This document shows positions 44,501-48,288 of a stretch of 64,000 bases of DNA, in pieces. The stretch is taken from assembly GCA_026261815.1 (NCBI GenBank), contig JAMPIT010000856.1:7548001-7612000 (forward strand), in the 5' to 3' direction. The translations under genes and the position numbers were made by a program. Numbering within the stretch: the first letter of the stretch is position 1; every line of letters starts with the position of its first letter. This DNA is from Monarcha castaneiventris obscurior. Lineage: Eukaryota > Chordata > Aves > Passeriformes > Monarchidae. A model generated the notes under the pieces. It worked only from the letters and a program-made list of their open reading frames with translations, did not search any database and was not told the origin of the DNA.

Positions 44501-47144
44501 ACCCCCTGCTCTCCGTGTGAGGGTCTCTGGGGACCCTCACCCAGGCTGGTCACTGTGGGCTTGAGCTGCCCTGCCTGAAGCCACTTGTCCCCACGTGTGT
44601 CACCCTGCCTGGGTTTGGTGGCAGCAGAGCCCTTGTCCCCTGGGCACTGCCACCCTGCCACAGGGGCATTGGGGGTGGGCACTGGGGAGCTTCAGGAGGG
44701 ATTGGGGTGTTGGATGAGCAAGAAAGGCAGGGCAGGATACAAGGTGTGGTCCAGGGGTGTAACTTGGCCTGGTTTGGGAGATTTTGCTGTCCTGGGGTGC
44801 TGCAGGGTCCCCTGGTGCAGCACAGCACAGCAGTCAGGGCTTGTCCTCTTATCTCCTGGTAACTTCTCCATTCCTCCTCTCCTGGTAACCTCTCTGTTCC
44901 TCCTCCAGGTTTTCCTCATGCTGTTTGTGGTTTACTTCGTGGTGTCGGAGTCTCTGGCCATCAAGAAGGAAGGCAGAGCCTACTTCACCCTGTGGGGCAA
45001 CTACGGCCAGTGGGTTTTCATCCTGCTCACCACGTGCACGGTGCTGGTGCACCTCAGCCAGGCCACCCTGGCTGACCAGCAGTGGCTCAGGTACCTCAGC
45101 AACCGCAGGGGCTTCACCAACTTCTACCAGGTGGCCTTCCTGAGCTCCGTCTTCAGCAGCCTGGCCGCATCCCTCCTCTTCCTCCTGACTGTGCAGGTAG
45201 AGGCGGGCTGGGGGAGCAGCACATGGGTTGTGGGTACTTTGGTCCTCCTGTGCTTGTCACCCCTGCACAGTCCTGGCAGGGGCAGAGCAGGTGGCAGGGA
45301 GGTCATGTGTGTCTCTGCTGTGCACTTTGGGTCTCTGAGGCCTCTGGGCCCTCGATTCCCTTGGGTAGTTCAGTCAAGTGTGGCTGATGGGATGATTCTG
45401 TCTGTAAGGAACTTTTGAACTGGAGTGTTTGTGCTCTGATGGGGTTTGGGTTTCCCACGTGTTTGAGAGATCCTTCCTGAGCTGGGGGTGGGTGTGTCTG
45501 TAACTCCCTTCTCTCCCCTCCCAGGCTGCCCAGCAGCTGCGTTTCATCCGACAGTGGTCAGTGTTTGGGAAGACCTTCCAGAAGTCCATGAAGGAGCTGA
45601 TGGCTGCAGGGGTGGCCTTAGCCCTCCTCCTCCTGGCCTACGCCCAGCTCGGCTTCCTGGTAAGCACTCCTGTCCCCTGTCCTCACAGAGGGGCTGCTGG
45701 TGGTCCTGCACTTGTCCCTCACTGTGGCATGACATGAGCAAAGCCCCTGGGTGCTCCATGCCCACCCTGCCGCCAGCACCTTTGGCCAGGGGCTGTCCCT
45801 GGCCCACCCCATTTGTGGGCCACCCCTCAGGGCCCATGGGGGAGGGGATACTGCAGGTCAGGGGAACACTTTGCTTCTGCTCCCTTCTCATCACATCTCC
45901 TCTGTCCCTTCGCAGCTCTTCTCCTCCTCTTCCGAGTCCTTCCGCAGCGTGGGCAGCAGCCTCCTGCTGCTGCTGGCCCTTCTGCGGGGCAGCGCCAGCC
46001 TCCGGCCCTGCCTGCCCGAGGCCTCGGGGCTCTACTGCCTCTTCTGCACCACCTACATCGTGCTGGAGGTGTGGATCGTGCTGCGGCTGCTCGCGGTGGT
46101 GCTGATCCACAGCTACCGCGAGATGCACGCTGAGCTCTACCGCCCCGCCTTCGAGCCCCAGGACTACGAGATGGTCGAGCTGTTTGTGCGCAGGCTCAAG
46201 ATGTGGATGGGCTTCAGCAAAGCCAAGGAGGTGAGGGCAGCCTGGGGTCTCTGTGGAGAAGGGGCCTGGTGGCACAGAGCAGCATTCACCATCTTTAGCC
46301 TTTCCCTGCCTCTGGCTCCTTCCTGCAGCCAAGTTCCTCTGGCAGGCAAGGGCTGGAGCAGCGGCCACCCCTGGGGGCCCAAGAGCTGGGTTAGTGATGG
46401 GGAACCATACAGGCAACAGCTGCCCATTCTCAGCCCCACGGTTCCACGGGGCTTTATCTGGGATGCAGCCCCAGCCCATGGCCTGTCACACCAGGGATGG
46501 CTGGGAGTAGCCCTGGAGCTGTTGGGAGTGTTCCCACTTCCCAGCTCCTGCCCTAACCCTGCCCCTCCTCCCCTCTTCCCTCCCAGTTCCGGCACAAGGT
46601 GAGGTTCGAGGGGATGGAGCCGCTGCCCTCCCGAGACTCCAGCGACTCCAAGTCCTTCCGGGGCCCCACTCCCAGCGCTGCCTCCGACAGCTCCCGGGCC
46701 TCCACGTCCTCCAGCCAGCTGGACGGGCTGAGCCTCGTGCTGAGCACCCGCGACAGCCTGGAGGTGGACGCTGACATCCAGCGCCTCCTCTCCCTCTTCG
46801 AGATACTGCTGGCGCAGTTCGACCGCGTCAATCGGGTGACGGAGGACGTGTCCCGCATCGAGCACCTGCTCGAGTTCTCCCGCAGCCGCCGCGCCCGCAG
46901 GAGGCCCCGCGGGCCTGAGGGGGGCCCGGGCCGGGGCTGCTCGGGCAGCGCGGAGCAGGGCCCGTCCCCAGAGCTGCCGGACGCGGCCGCGCTGTCTCCG
47001 CGCTGTGCCGGGGCCGTGCCGGGCCGGCTGCTGCGGGCCAGCCGTGGCGTCAGCGCGGCCGCAGGGTCACCGGGCAAGCCCTGCGCCGCCAGGAGGAAGC
47101 GGCCCCTGCGGGCCAAGAACCGAGTGCACCCCACGGTCAAGTAA
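2431..47144 (+). CDS. PKD1: PKD1 (polycystin-1), coding exons 2-46; exon 1 outside window
   Basis: Polycystin-1 is a very large receptor-like membrane protein of primary cilia and cell junctions that assembles with the TRPP channel polycystin-2. I assembled 45 exons with GT-AG borders. Phases are consistent throughout and give 4,270 residues plus TAA, close to mammalian size once exon 1 (signal peptide, first LRR) is added. Residue numbers in the exon entries count from the first whole codon of exon 2. Domains in order: LRR 1-47, LRRCT 48-104, WSC plus PKD domain 1 105-327, C-type lectin 328-460, LDL-A-like 541-633, PKD repeats 634-2230, REJ 2231-2895, GPS about 2900-2980, TM1 and PLAT 2980-3150, membrane bundle with TOP domain 3151-4060, coiled coil about 4147-4182. 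I see no frameshift or internal stop. Exon numbers follow the mammalian gene and are inferred from order and size. Confidence 0.97.
2785..2962 (-). mobile_element. CR1 LINE, 3' fragment
   Basis: Reverse complement of an avian CR1 3' end (ctggaagggaccttaaag, gggcagggacaccttccact, cagggcctccccaccctcac). It lies in PKD1 intron 2, antisense to the gene. 5'-truncated. Confidence 0.9.
3018..3089 (+). CDS. PKD1: PKD1 exon 3: leucine-rich repeat
   Basis: A second 72 bp symmetric LRR exon (residues 24-47). It reads DISHNQISTLEDGIFDNLF and has the same phase as exon 2. The flanks are tttacag and gtaagt. The pair is the usual extracellular LRR arrangement of polycystin-1, which binds matrix ligands. 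Confidence 0.95.
4395..4564 (+). CDS. PKD1: PKD1 exon 4: LRR C-terminal cap
   Basis: 170 bp, residues 48-104. The start NLSWNPFVCDCKLSWL is the classic LRRCT opening (NPxxCDCxLxWL). It is followed by RCAHPPEVAN and a terminal Cys, giving the four-cysteine cap. The acceptor is ctgacag and the donor gtaagg. Confidence 0.96.
4565..6522 (+). other. PKD1 intron 4
   Basis: 2.0 kb. I see no repeat family, RNA gene or credible ORF; the overlapping open frames at 5520-6150 on both strands are GC-driven and share no domain. Confidence 0.7.
6523..7191 (+). CDS. PKD1: PKD1 exon 5: WSC domain and first PKD (Ig-like) domain
   Basis: 669 bp, residues 105-327. The first half is a cysteine-rich WSC domain (TCSALCYSQ, YGGFSSQGQCLCG, LPFCTEHL). 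The second half is a PKD Ig-like fold, with LLWEFGDQTEV standing for the WDFGDG motif and HTYALPGQYNVTATV as its closing strand. Several Asn-X-Ser/Thr sequons suit an extracellular glycoprotein. Confidence 0.95.
7447..7630 (+). CDS. PKD1: PKD1 exon 6: C-type lectin domain, first half
   Basis: 184 bp, residues 328-388. It contains CPAEGLVFLGNNHCYQLV, then EWLEAQRHCQELGNGDLAFV, the typical CTLD opening (C-x-W...A...C...G..L..V). The acceptor reads ttctgcagcag, a NAGNAG tandem; I chose the first AG, and the second would drop one Ala. Confidence 0.95.
7631..10590 (+). other. PKD1 intron 6
   Basis: 3.0 kb, splitting the C-type lectin domain. It contains one CR1 (10131-10335) and an AT-rich segment at 8575-8710 with no known repeat. 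Nothing else can be supported. Confidence 0.7.
10131..10335 (-). mobile_element. CR1 LINE, 3' fragment
   Basis: It starts with agaatcatggaatggtttgg, the complement of the CR1 ATTCTATG-type tail, and runs through the same conserved core. Intron 6, antisense to PKD1. Confidence 0.92.
10591..10805 (+). CDS. PKD1: PKD1 exon 7: C-type lectin domain, second half
   Basis: 215 bp, residues 389-460. LDVWIGFNDFASSG, then CQNWLPGEPHPSNADHCVRM and YVCEYKP form the WIG, WxxGEP and closing-Cys signatures of a C-type lectin fold. A long T-run (10575-10586) forms the polypyrimidine tract before the acceptor. Confidence 0.95.
11749..11861 (+). CDS. PKD1: PKD1 exon 8: linker after the lectin domain
   Basis: 113 bp, residues 461-498, linking the C-type lectin domain to the LDL-A-like region. 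The acceptor is gtaaacag and the donor gtgagg. It is separated from exon 9 by an intron of only 80 bp. Confidence 0.9.
11942..12068 (+). CDS. PKD1: PKD1 exon 9: linker region
   Basis: 127 bp, residues 498-540 (VLEFPELVFRHQGFLTALEF...). It is part of the spacer between the lectin and LDL-A-like modules. The acceptor is gtgttctgcag and the donor gtgagg. Confidence 0.9.
12200..12760 (-). other. AT-rich block in PKD1 intron 9 with antisense ORF
   Basis: This part of intron 9 is clearly lower in GC than its surroundings. On the minus strand a frame is open from about 12750 to a stop at 12472-12474 and reads protein-like (for example LDIENILSNFSEVNVSMSKY). The stop overlaps an AATAAA. Beyond it the frame is broken. 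I do not recognise the protein. It could be a relic of a processed pseudogene, an inserted element, or chance. Confidence 0.35.
12946..13223 (+). CDS. PKD1: PKD1 exon 10: LDL-A-like cysteine-rich segment
   Basis: 278 bp, residues 541-633. A clustered-cysteine stretch (CPPGFQWCPLTNLCSSHNNC and following CNGTEC) matches the LDL-receptor class A-related module of polycystin-1. It lies between Asn/Ser-rich, sequon-bearing segments (ENNTTE, NSSFG). The acceptor is cttcttccag and the donor gtcagt. Confidence 0.92.
13414..13590 (+). mobile_element. CR1 LINE, 3' fragment, sense
   Basis: Reads in CR1 orientation (gtgcccagagaagctgtggc, then aagatcccttcccacccaaa) and ends in ccatgattccatg, the 3' tail. 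Intron 10. It is the only CR1 I see in PKD1 in the sense direction. Confidence 0.92.
13855..14580 (+). CDS. PKD1: PKD1 exon 11: start of PKD repeat series
   Basis: 726 bp, phase 0 at both ends, residues 633-875. It encodes Ig-like beta-sandwich segments that lead into the PKD repeat array (GHYRVQASVDNGVFSTN, RGLRATPDPESRVLV). The second half is markedly GC-rich. Antisense frames over this exon stay open only because of that composition. Confidence 0.93.
14581..17144 (+). other. PKD1 introns 11-12
   Basis: Intron 11 (14581-15599) and intron 12 (15732-17144) show no CR1, RNA gene or supported ORF. A short near-duplicate (cactaatttgct) lies at 16350-16390. Confidence 0.65.
15600..15731 (+). CDS. 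PKD1: PKD1 exon 12: PKD repeat segment
   Basis: 132 bp, phase 0/0, residues 876-919. VMEAGSDVTFRWTVDDKPSF is the strand pair of a PKD Ig-like repeat in which the WDFGDG motif has become WTVDDK. The acceptor is gcctttcag and the donor gtaagc. Confidence 0.93.
17145..17320 (+). CDS. PKD1: PKD1 exon 13: PKD repeat segment
   Basis: 176 bp, residues 919-977. It completes one PKD repeat (ASNHVSNFTVNYNVTVE) and opens the next (VLPVLPQNSSVELSARV). The exon ends two bases into the Leu codon that precedes WDFGDG in exon 14. Confidence 0.94.
17712..17845 (+). CDS. PKD1: PKD1 exon 14: PKD repeat with WDFGDG
   Basis: 134 bp, residues 978-1022, opening with LWDFGDGVQE, the canonical PKD-domain motif. It closes with HNVSHVYQDPG, the H.Y..PG strand signature. 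The acceptor is tgttcctccag and the donor gtatgc. Confidence 0.95.
18399..22021 (+). CDS. PKD1: PKD1 exon 15: giant exon with most PKD repeats
   Basis: 3,623 bp, residues 1023-2230, without any intron. It encodes a long series of PKD Ig-like repeats of about 85 residues. Motif cores include TWDFGDGSS, TFDMGDGTV, WTFGDGSS, RWDFGNN, CWDFGDGNV and LWSFGDGSS; some repeats have lost the core (for example SWILCDRC). Each ends with a variant of Y..PG.Y.V.V...N. Asn-X-Ser/Thr sequons are frequent. The last 200 residues move into the REJ region. This array is thought to act as a mechanically extensible rod. The single-exon organisation matches mammalian PKD1. Confidence 0.97.
22990..23136 (+). CDS. 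PKD1: PKD1 exon 16: REJ region
   Basis: 147 bp, phase 0/0, residues 2230-2279 (GCSLNFSAKEGIVTIS, EYTFDLTVRKEGMSPEATNQ). It is typical of the receptor-for-egg-jelly region following the PKD repeats. The acceptor is tgcaagcag, preceded by another AG three bases upstream. The donor is gtacgt. Confidence 0.93.
23196..23397 (-). mobile_element. CR1 LINE, 3' fragment
   Basis: The typical core (gttgggttggaaggacctta, gggcagggacaccttccact, ggcctgcccaccctcagagg) lies in intron 16. Antisense to PKD1. Confidence 0.92.
24571..24714 (+). CDS. PKD1: PKD1 exon 17: REJ region
   Basis: 144 bp, phase 0/0, residues 2279-2327. It contains paired cysteines (LECVSCKAQ, GTCQNCHND), as in the REJ module of polycystin-1. 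The acceptor is gccttcccag and the donor gtaaag. Confidence 0.93.
25582..25861 (+). CDS. PKD1: PKD1 exon 18: REJ region
   Basis: 280 bp, residues 2327-2420. It includes YTFTLHITDLTTGEEGFAS, then LLPNQPPVGGSCRLSPKG, a conserved REJ core with its single Cys. The acceptor is gtccctgcag and the donor gtgaga. Confidence 0.94.
27075..27155 (-). mobile_element. CR1 LINE, short 3' fragment
   Basis: agagaatcctggaatggttt and ggttggaaaggtcttcaaag, followed by gttgctccaaactccatcca, mark a short, internally deleted CR1 tail in intron 18. Confidence 0.85.
27277..27493 (+). CDS. PKD1: PKD1 exon 19: REJ region (very GC-rich)
   Basis: 217 bp, residues 2421-2492 (GWRDTEDAEGPLVYILLASR, PGFHESGFQVSVAVLVQD). 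Nearly every third codon position is G or C, in contrast to exons 16, 17 and 20. The acceptor is tttccttgcag and the donor gtaaga. Confidence 0.94.
27943..28093 (+). CDS. PKD1: PKD1 exon 20: REJ region
   Basis: 151 bp, residues 2493-2543. It starts by completing a Cys codon and continues SMEIGLPEGFPSLSHWLYN, then GDPQQVIEYSLALITILNE. The acceptor is ctttccttgcag and the donor gtaacg. Confidence 0.93.
28553..28705 (+). CDS. PKD1: PKD1 exon 21: REJ/GAIN region
   Basis: 153 bp, phase 0/0, residues 2543-2594. The helical sequence (RNNITETLNSLKVNTVDDIQ, QISAALAQCT) belongs to the helical part that precedes the GAIN/GPS module. The acceptor is a C-run followed by AG; the donor is gtacgt. Confidence 0.93.
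28947..29370 (-). mobile_element. CR1 LINE, longest copy in window
   Basis: About 420 bp, antisense. It runs from agagaatcattgagtggttt through the core and on into ttctcttctccaggctggaa, further 5' in CR1 than the other copies. Intron 21. Confidence 0.92.
30818..30931 (-). mobile_element. CR1 LINE, internally deleted fragment
   Basis: agaatcacagaatcctggga and gcttgggttggaaggatcag continue directly to gttgctccaagccctgtcca, so about 50 bp of the core is missing. Intron 21. Confidence 0.88.
31195..31339 (+). CDS. PKD1: PKD1 exon 22: REJ/GAIN region
   Basis: 145 bp, residues 2594-2642. ELVCKSCLTRTLNKLETMMT is followed by a short link to exon 23. The acceptor is ccctttgcag and the donor gtgggc. 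It follows the longest annotated intron after intron 6, 2.5 kb and rich in CR1. Confidence 0.93.
32157..32759 (+). CDS. PKD1: PKD1 exon 23: GAIN region
   Basis: 603 bp, residues 2643-2843 (GDLIHLVNTVSQES, SSLMRILMKSRVLNEEPLEL, FQVDSNPFPFGYISNYTVST). It makes up most of the GAIN-domain beta-sandwich upstream of the GPS. The acceptor is ctcctggcag and the donor gtaggt. Confidence 0.95.
33215..33371 (+). CDS. PKD1: PKD1 exon 24: GAIN region
   Basis: 157 bp, residues 2844-2895 (EHYLASEPEPFIMAYLHHE, NEHNCSASKRISLDALAG). It continues the GAIN fold. The acceptor is cctccccacag and the donor gtaaga. Confidence 0.94.
33639..33891 (+). CDS. PKD1: PKD1 exon 25: GPS autoproteolysis site
   Basis: 253 bp, residues 2896-2980. 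RWKTEGIVP, then AVCLTQHLTAFGASLFVPP form the GPS motif. His-Leu/Thr (codons 33829-33837, about residue 2961) is the cis-autoproteolysis tripeptide. Cleavage there yields the extracellular N-terminal fragment and the membrane C-terminal fragment, which stay associated. All catalytic elements are visible. The acceptor is ccttctccag and the donor gtgagt. Confidence 0.97.
34415..34610 (+). CDS. PKD1: PKD1 exon 26: first TM helix and start of PLAT
   Basis: 196 bp, residues 2980-3045. A hydrophobic helix (YIVLLTCAMCFVTYSVAALI) is TM1. KLDMIDMNRVGVIPFCG links it to the first PLAT strand (YKYEILVKTGWGRGSGT). The acceptor is tttctccag and the donor gtgagc. Confidence 0.96.
34792..34890 (-). mobile_element. 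CR1 LINE, short fragment
   Basis: gagaatggtttgggttggaa and gacatgggcagggacacctt mark a diverged CR1 tail in intron 26, antisense to PKD1. Confidence 0.85.
35219..35389 (+). CDS. PKD1: PKD1 exon 27: PLAT/LH2 domain
   Basis: 171 bp, residues 3046-3102 (AHVGIALYGVDNKSGHRHL, SIWRIRIWHDNKG). This is the core of the cytosolic PLAT domain, a beta-sandwich that binds phosphatidylserine and PI4P in mammalian polycystin-1. The acceptor is ttccctgcag and the donor gtgaga. Confidence 0.97.
35459..35496. repeat. 13-bp tandem repeat, about 3 copies
   Basis: The unit tgctgggggacat is repeated in PKD1 intron 27. Perfect copies suggest recent slippage. Confidence 0.85.
35751..35894 (+). CDS. PKD1: PKD1 exon 28: end of PLAT domain
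   Basis: 144 bp, residues 3103-3150. SPSWYLQHVIVRDLQSSKS and YFFLVNDWLSVE are the closing PLAT strands. The acceptor is ccccattcag and the donor gtgagt. Confidence 0.96.
35960..36300 (-). mobile_element. CR1 LINE, internal (non-tail) fragment
   Basis: Diverged sequence resembles the more 5' part of CR1 read backwards (ctctggacacactccagccc, ttccagaactga-like, gctcatgttcagccactgtc). It occupies most of intron 28 and is older-looking than the tail copies. Confidence 0.65.
36415..36625 (+). CDS. PKD1: PKD1 exon 29: TM2; its 3' end is the first unit of a minisatellite
   Basis: 211 bp, residues 3151-3220. FFEKHVWLSLWDRPPRSRFT precedes TM2 (CCCLLIFLFLCANAVWYG). The last seven codons (VVGNVHL) and the donor gtgtgt form the first unit of a 36-bp tandem array that continues into the intron. 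I chose the first donor (36626) because its length and phase fit the family; see findings for the alternatives. Confidence 0.93.
36604..37089 (+). repeat. Minisatellite, 36-bp unit, spanning the exon 29 splice donor
   Basis: About 15 units. The typical unit is GTGGTGGGCAGTGTCCACCT followed by CAGGTGTGTGCATGGC. Some are full (36 bp) and others truncated (about 21 bp, starting at CCACCTCAG). Variant tails alternate between GTGCATGG and GTAAAGGG. Every unit repeats the exon-end CAG and a GT splice-donor-like sequence, with last-G positions at 36625, 36646, 36682, 36719, 36755, 36776, 36812, 36848, 36884, 36920, 36941, 36978, 37015, 37051 and 37086. The array begins inside coding sequence and otherwise lies in intron 29. 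Confidence 0.95.
37397..37523 (+). CDS. PKD1: PKD1 exon 30: TM3
   Basis: 127 bp, residues 3221-3263. SLIPVSVDTVAVGLVSSV and YPLYLVILFLFRMSRGK give the third membrane helix and its positive stop. The acceptor is ccctgcag/cag, a NAGNAG tandem; the first AG gives Ser-Ser-Val and the second Ser-Val. Confidence 0.94.
38204..38320 (+). CDS. PKD1: PKD1 exon 31: cytosolic loop
   Basis: 117 bp, phase 0/0, residues 3263-3302 (VSISHTVTHSDQQSLEIDNY, LDSSILDSSFPTFPGLQ). It is an acidic, serine-rich intracellular segment. The acceptor is gccctgcag and the donor gtaact. Confidence 0.93.
38471..38520 (+). CDS. PKD1: PKD1 exon 32: cytosolic loop (50-bp microexon-like)
   Basis: 50 bp, residues 3302-3318 (AFSEQTKTDLFLEDSK), the shortest exon of the gene. 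The acceptor is a C-run then AG; the donor is gtgagt. The phase is required to join exons 31 and 33. Confidence 0.92.
38678..38880 (+). CDS. PKD1: PKD1 exon 33: cytosolic loop
   Basis: 203 bp, residues 3319-3386 (LVRWPSSEALLSWPDLLSD, NTIQKLKRGRASRHLGLE). It forms part of the large cytosolic loop before TM4. The acceptor is cccacag and the donor gtgagc. Confidence 0.93.
39394..39499 (+). CDS. PKD1: PKD1 exon 34: cytosolic loop
   Basis: 106 bp, residues 3387-3421 (DEDLIRQILADGASG, YMRAETDLISGL). The acceptor is ctttcccag and the donor gtgagt. Confidence 0.92.
40078..40196 (+). CDS. PKD1: PKD1 exon 35: cytosolic loop
   Basis: 119 bp, residues 3422-3461 (SSVFGEKVETVMMQRLNDKG, PPPREVSRSAKSTWT). 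The acceptor is gcctggcag and the donor gtacca. Confidence 0.92.
40613..40815 (+). CDS. PKD1: PKD1 exon 36: two membrane helices
   Basis: 203 bp, residues 3462-3529. After FRKRLLPPWCSLLAHG come two hydrophobic helices (ISLLLFATSAGVSVWIGVGF and TVALMWLISGIFSFLASFLV), TM4 and TM5. The acceptor is tcctcccag and the donor gtgagg. Confidence 0.95.
40900..41104 (-). mobile_element. CR1 LINE, different subfamily
   Basis: atggaattgttaaggttgga, then tcaagtccaaccatcagcca and aacacttccagggatggtga. It is CR1-like but differs from the other copies in the middle, suggesting another subfamily. Intron 36, antisense. Confidence 0.85.
41338..41532 (+). CDS. PKD1: PKD1 exon 37: cytosolic linker to the polycystin fold
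   Basis: 195 bp, phase 0/0, residues 3529-3594 (VLLEALYFSLVAKRLHPEED, RPPQGFALFQAKEEARKVK). It is the linker into the first helix of the voltage-sensor-like domain. The acceptor is gtgccccag and the donor gtggga. Confidence 0.95.
41750..41889 (+). CDS. PKD1: PKD1 exon 38: TM6 and start of TOP domain
   Basis: 140 bp, residues 3594-3640. NFLIYMMFLLVVLLTNYGDA is TM6, equivalent to S1 of the TRP-like core. The extracellular TOP (polycystin) domain then opens with LLQSSIKQQLGSNDF. The acceptor is gcttcccag and the donor gtacct. Confidence 0.95.
42474..42601 (+). CDS. PKD1: PKD1 exon 39: TOP domain
   Basis: 128 bp, residues 3641-3683 (FWVWMSQVFLPYLYNNGSG, ARLRQLRLRGG). The W..W....LP..Y pattern is typical of the polycystin domain. 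The acceptor is cccctgcag and the donor gtaggg. Confidence 0.93.
42731..42985 (-). mobile_element. CR1 LINE, 3' fragment
   Basis: gatcatggaatcccagaatg and the full core, extending to tcctgccctctggcagtttg. Intron 39, antisense to PKD1. Confidence 0.92.
43303..43468 (+). CDS. PKD1: PKD1 exon 40: TOP domain
   Basis: 166 bp, residues 3684-3738. It includes SCTDQHIFATADYGVGWQ and TAAWAHSAPDL, matching the DYGVGW core of the TOP domain. The acceptor is ctcattccag and the donor gtaagg. Confidence 0.93.
43486..43513. repeat. 12-bp tandem repeat
   Basis: The unit tgctcccacccc occurs just over twice in PKD1 intron 40, 18 bp after the exon 40 donor. Confidence 0.8.
44036..44161 (+). CDS. PKD1: PKD1 exon 41: TOP domain
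   Basis: 126 bp, residues 3739-3780 (IWYWGYISFYDSSGYVQELG, QHKWIDNM). Y..GGYVQ.L-like and W.D.. motifs are shared with PKD2-type proteins. The acceptor is cctctgcag and the donor gtgagt. Confidence 0.94.
44304..44478 (+). CDS. PKD1: PKD1 exon 42: end of TOP domain
   Basis: 175 bp, residues 3781-3839 (SRAVFVELLQYNPSVDLHV, TLRLEFPGAGQAIAAITI). RAVF.E...YNP...L and LEFP close the TOP domain; LQLLMM begins the next helix. The acceptor is ccttcgcag and the donor gtcagt. Confidence 0.95.
44909..45196 (+). CDS. PKD1: PKD1 exon 43: three membrane helices
   Basis: 288 bp, phase 0/0, residues 3839-3935. Helices are FLMLFVVYFVVSES, WVFILLTTCTVLVHLSQ and SSVFSSLAASLLFLLTVQ (TM7-TM9), with a polar linker (QWLRYLSNRRGFTNFYQ). 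The acceptor is tcctccag and the donor gtagag. Confidence 0.95.
45525..45659 (+). CDS. PKD1: PKD1 exon 44: linker and membrane helix
   Basis: 135 bp, phase 0/0, residues 3935-3980. AAQQLRFIRQWSVFGKTF is the conserved linker before TM10 (GVALALLLLAYAQLGFL). The acceptor is cctcccag and the donor gtaagc. Confidence 0.95.
45916..46230 (+). CDS. PKD1: PKD1 exon 45: pore-region equivalent and last TM helix
   Basis: 315 bp, phase 0/0, residues 3980-4085. It includes SESFRSVGSSLLLLLALLRG (pore-helix equivalent) and the last helix (TTYIVLEVWIVLRLLAVVLI). The cytosolic start follows (ELYRPAFEPQDYEMVELFV, KMWMGFSKAKE). The acceptor is ccttcgcag and the donor gtgagg. Confidence 0.95.
46587..47144 (+). 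CDS. PKD1: PKD1 exon 46: cytosolic C-terminal tail with coiled coil
   Basis: 558 bp, residues 4085-4270, ending TAA 47142-47144. It starts FRHKVRFEGMEPLPSRDSSD, then a Ser-rich stretch (STSSSQLDGLSLVLSTRDS). A heptad-type coiled coil follows (DIQRLLSLFEILLAQFDRV onward to about HLLEF, 46770-46877), which binds polycystin-2. A GC-rich Arg/Gly/Pro linker leads to the end RAKNRVHPTVK, which keeps a VxP ciliary-targeting motif. Confidence 0.96.
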   Translation, partial: FRHKVRFEGMEPLPSRDSSDSKSFRGPTPSAASDSSRASTSSSQLDGLSLVLSTRDSLEVDADIQRLLSLFEILLAQFDRVNRVTEDVSRIEHLLEFSRSRRARRRPRGPEGGPGRGCSGSAEQGPSPELPDAAALSPRCAGAVPGRLLRASRGVSAAAGSPGKPCAARRKRPLRAKNRVHPTVK

Positions 47145-47804
47145 CGGGGCTGCAGGAGCGATGCCCTGGCAGGGCTTTGCCGAGGGCGGGCTGTGCCCGC
47201 CCGGAGCTGCCGCGGCGGCTGGGCCGGCCGGGCACAGGGGCTCTCCCGCCGCGCCGCTGGCACGGCCACCGGCCTTCCAGAACCGGCCCCACGGGAGCAT
47301 TCCAGTGTTAAAGGTGGAAGGGGAGAAGGCCGAGCCTTCCCCCAGGGGATGAGCAGGTGCAGGAGATCCCTGCTGGCTCACGGGGAGCAGCTGTGGGTGT
47401 TCGACGCCCCGGCTGCAACTGGCCACAGGTGGGGACTGGGTGGGTACAGGGGGACGGGACAAAGCTCCCCCCCTTCCCTGCTGGCTGTGCCGGATGGGAA
47501 AGGGAGAGGAGAGCCCCAGGCCTTGAAGGTTTGAAGCAAGTCTCGGATTTTTGTCGACCAGACGCACTGTGGAGGAAAGCGATAGCTTTCAAGAAGGTAT
47601 TTAACCCACCTTGTTTTTTAAGCATAAATAGATATATAGGGAAATGCTATCTACATCCAGAGCAGTTAATTTCCAGTATTGGCTATTTTTATCCTCCAGA
47701 AATTGGTACTATTATTTGTATTTAAAGAAATCCAATATTTAAAACAAAGGACATTGCAGCGAGGTGGGGACAAGAGACCCCTGGGCTGCCTCAGCCACCT
47801 CCAA

Positions 47805-47870
47805 GTGTGGGGTTCCCAAACTCCTGGCGTGGGATTCCCAACTCCCAGTGTGGGGTTCCCAACGTGCTGG
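47805..47870. repeat. Imperfect ~24-bp tandem repeat in PKD1 3' UTR
   Basis: About three imperfect copies of gtgtggggttcccaaactcc-type units within the predicted 3' UTR. Confidence 0.75.
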
Positions 47871-48015
47871 TGTCACTGCGGTCCCCACCCGCCCTGTCCC
47901 CCCACCGTGGCCCTGGGGTGCAGGCGCCGCTGGCTGCTTGGCTTCTCTAACCCAAGGAATGTATTGCTCTAAGTATATGTATTTTTTTGGTTTACTTGTT
48001 TCTATGTACTGCCCA

Positions 48016-48023
48016 GCACTTTA
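48016..48023 (+). promoter_or_regulatory. miR-17-family seed match in PKD1 3' UTR
   Basis: GCACTTTA is a full 8-mer seed complement (GCACTTT plus A) for the miR-17/20/93/106 family. It lies about 0.9 kb after the stop codon in an AT-rich block. miR-17 repression of mammalian PKD1 through a 3' UTR site is established; use of this site here is inferred. Confidence 0.5.
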
Positions 48024-48258
48024 AACAAGGCTTTCCTCGGCTACCAGTGACACGTGCGAGCTAAGAATGGGATAATATATCACAAAAGCAGTATTTTGTT
48101 TGTTTAAATCATAAACTGAAATGGGCAGGGAGGAGGGGAATGCAGCCCCAGCTCAGGGAGCCGTGCCAGCACCTTCCCTGAGCACAAAGGAGGCAGGTGA
48201 AGCCCTGAGGGAGCTTTTTTTGGGGTCCCTCCAGCCCTGCCAGCTGGGTTTCACCATG

Positions 48259-48288
48259 TGCTGGGCTACAGCTGCTGGGCTACAGCTG
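48259..48288. repeat. 14-bp tandem duplication in PKD1 3' UTR
   Basis: The unit gctgggctacagct occurs twice in succession. Confidence 0.8.

Noticed and set aside
46231..46586. Looked for a mirtron like mammalian mir-1225 in intron 45
   Set aside because: No convincing hairpin or sequence similarity by eye.
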